Source: Chloroflexota bacterium (GTDB lineage Bacteria; Chloroflexota; Anaerolineae; Aggregatilineales; UBA2796). Taken from it: a stretch of DNA of 64,000 nucleotides. The stretch covers positions 47,030 to 111,029 of the forward strand of contig JAJPHV010000052.1 of assembly GCA_021325095.1 (NCBI GenBank), given 5' to 3'. Made by a program: the position numbers and the translations under genes. Shown here piece after piece: positions 52,769-61,000 of the stretch. Under the pieces are notes generated by a model. It was not told the DNA's origin, ran no database searches, and saw only the letters and a program-made list of their open reading frames with translations. The first letter of the stretch is position 1. Each line of letters begins with the position of its first letter.

Positions 52769-54094
52769 ATGATTGATCAGCAGCAATCACCCGGCCATCA
52801 AATTGAACCGATCACCCCGCCCGGCCGCCCCAGCGTGCCTTACTCGCCTGTGCCCAGTCGGCCTCAGCCACACGACGAGAGACCGATTTTGCGCGGGCCA
52901 GCCCGCTTTAAAAGGCGACCCCTTGCAAGTGTACAGCCGCGTCCGCAAGAGGCGCAAGCGGAACCCACCCGCTCCACGCTCAACAAGAAGCTGGTTGAAC
53001 TGCTGATGGCGGTGCGGGCCAACTATGTCTTCCCTGATTCTTTCGACAGTTCCATCCCACTCGATCAGGCGGCGCTGGAACAACTGGCCGATATGCACCA
53101 GCGGCTGGTAGGCCTGTTTACCGATATCGTCTACAGGGCCATGCCCGAAGCGCCCGACAAGGCGAATGAATTTGTTTACCAAATCGTGGTCAAATCCACC
53201 GCATTCTGCTCCGCTGTGGCGCTCGGCGAAATTGACGACACGGAGCGCCTTGCCACAACAGCGGCCTGCATTGCACTCTGCTACTGGGTAGACCACGCGA
53301 TGGATCGGGGCGACCAGGCCATGATTCAAGCGCTCGTCTGCCTGCTTCACAACACACCGCCCGAAGAAATCCAGGAACCTACGGTTCGAGCGCGCCACGA
53401 GGCCATCGCAGGCATCGAACGTCTTCTCGAATCGTTTGCAGCAGACGAAGGCGACCTGGACGCCCTGGCGCACTGTATCTACGAACACACGTTGTTCCGT
53501 GAGATGCATGTCGTCGAACTCAGCCAGCAATACCTGGCTGCTGAGGATAAGGAGCAGTTCTGGGCCGAAAACGCCGAGCAAATCTCCTGGCTCAGTATCA
53601 CCAGTACGGCATTAATTTTCGTGGCAGGCATGGTTTATCAACTTTATCGCCGTGCGCTGCCAGAGTTACCCGGACTGCCCGAAATCCTTGCCAACCAGGA
53701 GATCATCGATGCGGTCCACATGACGGCCAATGCCGCCATTCGCGGCTGGGATGATCTGGGAGACAGATTCATCGACGCAGGAGCCGAAGGTTCCTGGGGC
53801 AATTTTGTCATCAACCTTTTCAACCAGCCACATCCTGTGCTGCTGAACTCATTCCTGACGATGTCAGGCGTACCCGCCGAAGGCTTGAACGAGGCTGTTC
53901 GCATTCTGACCTGCGGTGAGGAAGCACCAGTGGTGGAGTTTTTTGTGGAACTGGTGCGCAGCAAATTCGCCGCCATCTCAACCGAAACGGCCACGAAGTA
54001 TGAAGTGTTCCTGACCATGATCAAGCGCGTCGTGGAAGCCGGTTTTGTCAACCGGTTAAGCGACATTCGAATCGCCGACATCCCGTCTCGTTAG
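52769..54094 (+). CDS. Unknown soluble protein with terpenoid-synthase-like metal motifs
   Basis: A 441-residue protein I cannot assign with confidence. The first ~70 residues are proline-rich and probably disordered; the rest is predicted all-helical. Asp175 and Asp179 sit in WVDHAMDRGD, like the first metal motif of class I isoprenoid synthases. A second acidic cluster, DDLGDRFID at residues 328-336, matches the shape of the NSE/DTE motif (D-D-L-x-x-x-x-x-D). The spacing of ~153 residues is normal for that fold. Other motifs of terpene synthases are not recognised. It is monocistronic, following the AT-rich gap. A metal-dependent prenyl-type function is an inference; helical scaffold is the alternative. 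Confidence 0.4.
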   Translation: MIDQQQSPGHQIEPITPPGRPSVPYSPVPSRPQPHDERPILRGPARFKRRPLASVQPRPQEAQAEPTRSTLNKKLVELLMAVRANYVFPDSFDSSIPLDQAALEQLADMHQRLVGLFTDIVYRAMPEAPDKANEFVYQIVVKSTAFCSAVALGEIDDTERLATTAACIALCYWVDHAMDRGDQAMIQALVCLLHNTPPEEIQEPTVRARHEAIAGIERLLESFAADEGDLDALAHCIYEHTLFREMHVVELSQQYLAAEDKEQFWAENAEQISWLSITSTALIFVAGMVYQLYRRALPELPGLPEILANQEIIDAVHMTANAAIRGWDDLGDRFIDAGAEGSWGNFVINLFNQPHPVLLNSFLTMSGVPAEGLNEAVRILTCGEEAPVVEFFVELVRSKFAAISTETATKYEVFLTMIKRVVEAGFVNRLSDIRIADIPSR

Positions 54095-54205
54095 CTGCGC
54101 GGGCGAGACAGGTGATACACGCAGGGGTTGTTTGACGAGCGGCCCGAGCCAGACCACTGACCGGTTAACGCAGTGCTACCCTGCATAAAATCCTGAGGAG
54201 GGCGC

Positions 54206-54601
54206 TCAAGCCAGGGCCTTTTCGGCAGTCTCGCTTGCGATCAATTCGCGCAGGTAGGCCCAGGCTTCCTCCTCAGTCGCAAATAGCTTGAGTCCCTGAA
54301 ACCGGACCACCCGTATAACCGTCGTTAACAGCATCTGGATAAGGCTGTTTGCCCCGACGACGACGATCTCCCCTCTGTTAGGATGGAACACGTGCGGGCT
54401 GCCGTTACGCGCACCCAGTAGCCCCGAAGGAACCCGGTGGGCAGCGGTCAGGTTCGCCAGCGTATGCACCGGATGGTGCGCCTGATCGAAGAAAGGTTTC
54501 TCAACGTTGTAAATGGCTTGCAATTCGTGGGCCGTCCATGGGTCAGTGACAGTTATGTAAACGACATGGCCGTTCTCCCGAAGCTCACATTTGACGGGCA
54601 T
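54206..54601 (-). CDS. SpoIIAA/STAS-like small protein
   Basis: A 131-residue protein with alternating strands and helices: YITVTDPWTAHELQAIYN, then VHTLANLTAAHRVPSGLL, GEIVVVGANSLIQML, and a last LFATEEEAWAYLREL. This order fits the SpoIIAA/STAS-like fold, with the late D/E-A-W helix seen in relatives. No anti-anti-sigma serine in the typical DSSG loop is visible. No partner gene is near. Upstream is an AT-rich 220-bp gap shared with the divergent TPR operon. A sensor or scaffold role is likely, but not shown. Confidence 0.55.
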   Translation of the reverse strand: MPVKCELRENGHVVYITVTDPWTAHELQAIYNVEKPFFDQAHHPVHTLANLTAAHRVPSGLLGARNGSPHVFHPNRGEIVVVGANSLIQMLLTTVIRVVRFQGLKLFATEEEAWAYLRELIASETAEKALA

Positions 54602-54822
54602 AGCGGGGACTCCTGTTCCAGGTGTTCAATGTGTCTTCTGTTGCATGCTTATTATACTTTACTTTTTTTGCTTTATGTTTTAAACACGGATTTTAGGGAA
54701 ATTTTCGTTTTTGACAGGGGGATGAGCAGACCACTGAGCAACTTATGCCCTGAGCGGCCATCTGGTCTGGTTGCTCACAGAAGCATGATGGTCTGGCGCA
54801 AGCGCCCGGTTATACTTGAGCG

Positions 54823-56976
54823 ATGAGCAAGAAAAAGCAGCGCAATGTTCAACCCACCTCCGCCCGGCCCCAGGTCAGCGAACGTGAACAGGGGCGGTGG
54901 GCGTTTGCCAGGGGCGATCTGGACAGTGCCATTGCGCATTGGACAAAAGCACTTCAGGCACGATCCTCTGCGCGCCTGGAACAAGCCCTGGCGGAAGCCC
55001 ACTTCCGGCGCGCCTGCCTCAACCGGAAACGCCCGTCGGCGGCTATCCTGGACGATCTCCAGACAGCCAGCACACTTGTACCGGGCGATCCACGTTACAG
55101 CTTTCACACAGGCTTGCTTCAACACCAGCTTGGTAATTTGCAGGAAGCGATCAAGGCGTACCGGGAGAGCCTGCGCCACGAGTCTTCAGGTTATGATCGT
55201 CCCGCCTATCATCTGTGTCTGGCTCTGGCCGAGTCTGGACAGGACGTCTACGGGGACCCGGCCTGGAAACTGTTGACGGCGGAGCAGCAGAATCGCCTGC
55301 TGCCGCCGAACCGCTTCCTGATCAACGCCGTGGAGGCGCTGGAACGGAACGACTTTCCGGCGGCAGAAACGGCCTTGCAGCGCACTGTCGATTTCGACGC
55401 AGGCTTTTCGCATTATTACCTGGGAGTGCTGGCCTGGCGGCGCGGCGAGAGGGATAAGGCGCTCGATCACTGGTTGGCCGCTCAGAAAGCCGGCTTCATG
55501 AGCCGGGCGCTTCGGCACAATCTGGCCGTTGCCTATACGGTGCAGGCCGTGGGACAGGCCGACTCGCCAGACCTTGAAAGCACGCTCCGGGCCGCGCTCA
55601 AGCTGGAATCCGCCTCGCCCCTCCTGCAAGCCTTACAGCAGCGTGCCGAATGCCTGGCAGGCAACAGGGCTGCTGAAGCGGGTAACTGGCAGGCCGCACT
55701 GGCACACTGGCAGAAAGTGCGCCAGCAGTACGTCCGGCAAGAGACGCGAGTGCCGCGTGAACTGGCGGCGAATATAGCGAACGCCTATGAACATTTGCAG
55801 CGCTGGACAGAGGCCGCGGAAACCTGGCGGGAACTGCTGCGCCGCCGCCCGCGTCGCGGCGAGAACGCCTGGCCTGTTCAGTACGTCGTGCAGTTGTGGC
55901 GGCACATCGATGCGCTCTACGCGCGGGCCGGGCATTTCGATAAATCTGCCGAAACGCTGCGCTACGCGATCCGGGCGCAATCCGATGATCTCACCCTCAA
56001 TCTGGCGCTGGTCAAGCGCTACATGGAAAACCAGAACTGGCGCAGCGCCAAAACAGCGGTGTTGCGTGTCCTGGAAGCCGCGCCCAGGCATCCCGACGCC
56101 ATGGCCCTCTATGCCCAGATCGTCGATGCTGACGGCGACCTTGACCAGATGATCGAAGCCTGGGAACGGGTGCTTCCGACCCATCACAAACACCAGGCCG
56201 AGCAGCGCCTCTTGAAACTTTACGTCGAGCGCGGCCAGTTCTACCAATCCATCGAGGACGACGAAGCGGCAGCAGCGGACTTCGAAAAGGCGCTGCGCCT
56301 GGCGCCCGCTGATGCCAGGCTGCGGGCGACCTACGGCGCGCTGCTCGTCCGCTTCGCGCGGGAACGTGCCTGCCAGGAATTCGAGCGGGTCGAACTGGCT
56401 GTGTCTGAGGCCGCCCTGACGATCATCAAGGCGTGGTATCAGTTGGGAGATCGGGAGGAAGCGGCGCGCTGGCTGCAACGCGCCAACAGCGCTAACGGTC
56501 TGCGCCCGACGCTCTACGTGGAGCTTGGCGCTGCCATCTTTGAAAGCCACAAAGGGCCAGCCATCAAGTACTTTGAACAGGCCCTTTCGCAGGCAGCCGC
56601 AGCCGATCTGCCGGATTTGCTGACGTGCATTGCGGTGGTCTACGAAAGCCACAGGCGCATCCCGGAGGCGTATGATTACGCGCGGCGCGCCCTTCAACAG
56701 GACGCAGGTTTTGGCCCGGCCCATGTCCATCTCGGTCTGTGGGACATACGGCGGGGGCGCCGCTCTGCCGCACTCAACCATTTTCAGAGTGCTCTGCGAT
56801 GGGCACAACAGAAACAGCGCCCGGACATCGTGGTTGGCATTGAGGAGGCAATTGGCCTGCTGGAAGAAGGGCATACCCCAACGCTGGACGACATCCTGGA
56901 TACAATTGATCCCGAACAGACCGACGGCGCAATGCGCCGGATGATGGGCAGGCTGGATAATCAGGTAACGCCATGA
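54823..56976 (+). CDS. Large TPR-repeat protein
   Basis: A 717-residue soluble protein composed of about 14-16 tetratricopeptide-type helix pairs, with the W-(x)2-L-G-x-Y and A-x3-F/A patterns visible throughout (for example HYYLGVLAWRRGERDKALDHW and HVHLGLWDIRRGRRSAALNHF). There is no signal peptide or membrane segment. A charged N-terminal tail (MSKKKQRN) precedes the first repeat. Its stop overlaps the start of the J-domain gene by 4 nt (ATGA). TPR proteins next to J-domain and GrpE genes suggest a co-chaperone scaffold; specific partners are unknown. Confidence 0.85.
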   Translation: MSKKKQRNVQPTSARPQVSEREQGRWAFARGDLDSAIAHWTKALQARSSARLEQALAEAHFRRACLNRKRPSAAILDDLQTASTLVPGDPRYSFHTGLLQHQLGNLQEAIKAYRESLRHESSGYDRPAYHLCLALAESGQDVYGDPAWKLLTAEQQNRLLPPNRFLINAVEALERNDFPAAETALQRTVDFDAGFSHYYLGVLAWRRGERDKALDHWLAAQKAGFMSRALRHNLAVAYTVQAVGQADSPDLESTLRAALKLESASPLLQALQQRAECLAGNRAAEAGNWQAALAHWQKVRQQYVRQETRVPRELAANIANAYEHLQRWTEAAETWRELLRRRPRRGENAWPVQYVVQLWRHIDALYARAGHFDKSAETLRYAIRAQSDDLTLNLALVKRYMENQNWRSAKTAVLRVLEAAPRHPDAMALYAQIVDADGDLDQMIEAWERVLPTHHKHQAEQRLLKLYVERGQFYQSIEDDEAAAADFEKALRLAPADARLRATYGALLVRFARERACQEFERVELAVSEAALTIIKAWYQLGDREEAARWLQRANSANGLRPTLYVELGAAIFESHKGPAIKYFEQALSQAAAADLPDLLTCIAVVYESHRRIPEAYDYARRALQQDAGFGPAHVHLGLWDIRRGRRSAALNHFQSALRWAQQKQRPDIVVGIEEAIGLLEEGHTPTLDDILDTIDPEQTDGAMRRMMGRLDNQVTP

Positions 56977-57329
56977 CGTTCGATCCCTACGCGGTGCTCG
57001 GCCTTTCACGCCAAGCGACGGCCACTCAAATCAAGAAGGCATACTTTGCGTTGGTGCGCGAACATACGCCGGAGCGCGACCCCGAAGGTTTCAAACGCAT
57101 TCGTGCCGCCTACGACGCGCTGCGCAGCCCCGAAGCGCGCGCCAGCACGGATCGGCAGCTTGTTCAGCCGCCCCCGCCTTACCAGCCGCCGCAGCGCTTG
57201 CCGTCACCCGATCTGGCTTTTCACCCTGAAGACCGCTGGTGGCGAGCACGCCAGCACAGCGACCTGACAAAGACCGACTTCAGCGCCGATTTTCGCCCCA
57301 TTCCGGAACTAGACGAGGAGTCGATTTGA
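56973..57329 (+). CDS. J-domain-like protein with HTP in place of HPD
   Basis: A 118-residue protein. Residues 3-55 form a J domain: DPYAVLGLSRQATATQIKKAYF, helix II, then the loop, and FKRIRAAYDALRSPEAR as helix III. The HPD motif needed to stimulate Hsp70 ATPase is HTP (REHTPERDP), so canonical activity is doubtful. The rest is a proline-rich tail, PPPPYQPPQRLP, then an acidic end. It overlaps the TPR gene at its start and the GrpE-like gene at its stop (TTGA), so the three proteins are made together. Confidence 0.8.
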   Translation: MTFDPYAVLGLSRQATATQIKKAYFALVREHTPERDPEGFKRIRAAYDALRSPEARASTDRQLVQPPPPYQPPQRLPSPDLAFHPEDRWWRARQHSDLTKTDFSADFRPIPELDEESI

Positions 57330-58015
57330 TTCCGCGCTTCCGCCGCAAATCCGACCAGGATTCACCTGGCGATACCGAGCCGGTTCCGGCTGACCCGGTG
57401 CTGCGGCTCGAAATGAAGATCGCCGCCTCCCAGAACGCGCTCATGGACGCCATCTCCGGGCTGGAAAAGCTGCTGGCCCGTCTTTCCACCGAGCAGCATC
57501 GCGCCAATGCACTGAATGAGGATGCCCTGCACGAGGCCGAAGAAGCCATTGGCGTGGCGCGCGCGGCGCTGGAGCGACTGAGTGCGAACGAGCGCCCCGC
57601 CAGACTCCGCGCACCCGTATCCGCTTCACCGCCGCCCACAGATACGCGGCTGCTGGAAGCGCTCATGCCGATCCTGGACGCCATTGAGGCCGGGCTGGCG
57701 AGCGGCTACACACAGCTTGCCTCGGTACGCGATGAAGGCGCGCACCGCATCTTGCGCGGCTGGCTGGACGGGCAGCGGCTCTTGCGGCAACGCTTGCTGG
57801 CCCTGCTCGAAAAAGAATCGATCCGCCCTATTGCAACGGTGGGCCAGCTTTTTGATCCCTATCGTCACGTCGCCGTCGAAACCGTTTACGACCCCAACCG
57901 GCCTGCCGGAACGATTGTCGAGGAGCGGCGGCGCGGCTACGAACTGAATCAGCGTGTTCTACGCTTTGCGGATGTGGTCGTGACGAAAGATCGGGAAGAT
58001 CAGTCTTTCCTCTAG
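57326..58015 (+). CDS. GrpE-like nucleotide exchange factor
   Basis: A 229-residue protein. The N-terminal half is charged and helical. The C-terminal domain (~140-225) has the GrpE beta-domain signature: TVGQLFDPYRHVAVETVYDP and GTIVEERRRGYELNQRVLRFADVVVTK. Real GrpE exchanges ADP on DnaK. TTG 57326 is chosen because GAGGAG precedes it and the previous stop overlaps it (TTGA); the long upstream extension is a shadow frame of the J-domain gene. No dnaK or dnaJ lies in the window. A dedicated exchange factor for an unlinked Hsp70-like protein is inferred. Confidence 0.82.
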   Translation: MIPRFRRKSDQDSPGDTEPVPADPVLRLEMKIAASQNALMDAISGLEKLLARLSTEQHRANALNEDALHEAEEAIGVARAALERLSANERPARLRAPVSASPPPTDTRLLEALMPILDAIEAGLASGYTQLASVRDEGAHRILRGWLDGQRLLRQRLLALLEKESIRPIATVGQLFDPYRHVAVETVYDPNRPAGTIVEERRRGYELNQRVLRFADVVVTKDREDQSFL

Positions 58016-58033
58016 TACCCGGCAGTATTGATA

Positions 58034-61000
58034 TTACACGTCCAGCGTCGCATTACGGGCATGAGTCTGGATGAACTTGCGGCGAGGCGGCACGCTCGGC
58101 CCCATCAGCATGTCGAAGGTGCGATCCGCTTCGGCAGCGTCCTCGTAGGTCACTTTGAGCAGCGTGCGGCGCGCCGGGTTCATGGTCGTTTCCCACAGCT
58201 GTTCCGGGTTCATCTCGCCCAGACCCTTGTAACGCTGGACGCTGACCTTAGTCGGTTCGGGGTAGCGGGCCAGATATTTCGCCAGCAACTGATCTTCCTT
58301 CAGGTTGCTTTCCGGGTACACGTACTCGACTTGCTTCTTCCATTCCAGCCGGAAGATCGGCGGCTGCGCGATGAACAGATGCCCATTCTGGATGAGCGCA
58401 GTCATGTAACGAAAGAAGAAAGTCAGTAGCAGCGTGCGAATGTGCGCACCGTCCACGTCCGCATCAGTGTTGTGAGCGCACAGACCGCCCGTTCCGCAGA
58501 TGAAGTTCTCATCATCCTGCACCGAGAAATCGTACACGTATTGGCCGACTGGCTCGATCACTTCGGCGCTCAACACTTCCAGACCCATCAGGTCATCGCC
58601 AATCGGCACGAAATCCAATGCTTTGCGCCCAGGGCGCGCCAGGTGTTCATCCAGCAAATAGGCATTGGCATGGCGCTGCCAGACAGTGCGACACTGCACA
58701 AGTTGGTCCTTGCCAGCGATCGAGATGTTGAAGTAGGGCCGCCGCGTCTGGATCGACGCACCTGGCAGGGTGGACGGCTCAAACTCAGAGGTGCTGGCGA
58801 TCAGCCCCAACTGTCCGAGTAGATAGAGCAGCCCCTCTTTCAAGGCAGCCGAGTTGGTAGTGAACGAAATGTTCTTGCCACCCGTCGTGCCGTCGCCCAG
58901 GAAGTAACCTTCCAGGAAGGCCAGTTGCAGGCTTTCCGGCAGGCTGAACACGATGTCGGGCAGCTTTTTCTCGTGTGCGCGTCTGTCCAATCCCCAGGCT
59001 TTCAGCAGTCGAGCTGCCGCGACGCTGTGGAAATAGAGCTTGATGCCCTGGCTGTCCGGATCGTCGTAGCGACGCGGTACTTCCCCAAACACACTTTCAA
59101 TCGCTGCACTTAGCTCGTCGAGGAAGCGTCCATCCTTCGTTCCCAGGTTGAGGCTGACCTGATGTGCACTTAGCGTGCCTTCCGCCACAAACCAGCCCAG
59201 GAACCACAGCAGTTCCCGGCTGACGGGCAGATAGCGCTCAAACGCCCGCTCGCCGTGTGCTTGCGGAACGATCTGCACGCCCATACCAAGCTGCGAGATT
59301 TCGGCGGCAGTGAAATCCTTGAACGGTTTGTAGTTACTCACCTCACGCCAACGCGCATTTTTACTGGCGTCATCCTGGGCAAGCCGCTCATCGAGCTTAG
59401 AAGGAATAAGTGCGTAATCCACGTCACGATCCCAGCCAATCGCCTTGAGATAGCCGGTAAAGTGAGGCAGGATGGGCCTGTTCACGCCGCGTTCCCAATG
59501 GCTGATCGTGATCGGCTGCTTGACGCCAACAGCAGAAGCGACCTGCATCTGAGAGACGCCCGCAGATTGGCGATGCGCTGCCAGCTGCTGCCAACGCTCG
59601 GCAGGCATTGTTACACGTGGCTCCGACCAGAGTTCTGGGCGCGCCGTTTTCGCCATGACGCGCTGTGCCGCGATGCGGCGCACCCCTTCACCCTTCAGGT
59701 ATAGCCCGTTGGTCAGGCCAGCCTGATAGAAGGTCAGCAACAAGTCCACAAAGACCGGACTCGTGGCCGGGCGTGGCAGACGGCGGCTGGCAACCAGCAG
59801 ATCACCGGGACGAATTTCGTTACCCTTCTTGAGCCGTACCTGCCCGTTTTCAAGGACAAATACACTGTGGGATGACGTCACCTTGACCGAGCGGTTGTAG
59901 CGCGTCCGAAGCCGGTACATTGGCTCCTCGTGCGCATGGCGGATCACCGCTTTGAGCGGACGGAAGCGGGTCTCATGGGTGTTGAGGTCGAACGACATCA
60001 CCTGATACCGATCAGGATTGCGGCGACCTTCCATGCAGTCGTCAATGAAGTCGCCGATTTTGACGAACTCGGTTCGGCCAGCCTCGTCCATGACCAGGGT
60101 GGACTCGTCGCCCGCTACACTCATGATGATGACACGCCCGTAGCGCAGCTTCTCCAGGTTGAAGTCCTCACGGATGCCCACGCCCAGCGCCGAAACCAGC
60201 GTCTTGATTTCGTTGCTGTCCAGAATCTTGTTCAGCGTGGCGCGCTCCGTGTTCAGGATTTTGCCGCGCAGGGGCAGAATCGCCTGGAAATGGCGGTCAC
60301 GGCCTTGTTTCGCGCTATTGTGAACGAAGACGCCGCTTGCCAGTGCAAAGTTGTGATAGCTATCTACCGTCAGGTCGTAGACATCAGCGGGCATATTCAG
60401 GGGGTGTACAGCGACTACTTTGCAATTGACATTTGCTGCGGCTTCAGTCATTCGCTGTTCATCGCCGCCGAAATGCTCCTCAACCAGACGATCATAGGAT
60501 AGCGCAGTGCGAGCCGTTTGAAGGCGCAAATGCTCATAAGCCTGACGCTTATCGTCTGCGTCCAACACTTGGTTTAGCAACAGAAGTGCTTTCAGCCGAT
60601 GGCCTTCACGGATATGCTTGCCTCTTTCTTCGGGAGAAGTGGCTTCCCGCCATTTTGCAAGGGCAGACAAAATATGTTCCCGCTGCTGTGCATCTGCCCA
60701 ACCTCGCTTTAGAGCCGCTACAATTTTGTCACGATGTTCCGGGTGTTCTTTCCACCACTCACTGACCTTAAGGCTATGGTTGCGGCGATAGGCTTCATCC
60801 CGCCATTGTTCGCGGGTCTTTTCGGCTCGCCATGCCCGCAACTCGGCATCTTCCCACTGTCGCAAAGCCGCATCACGCCGTTCCTCGCGGGCTTCGGGAT
60901 GATCTTCAAAAAAGCGGGTCGTCCGTTCAGACTGAGCGCGCCGATGCTCCTCGCTCGACCAGTAGCTTTCCTGCATTTCCCGCATACGTTCGCAGTAAGC

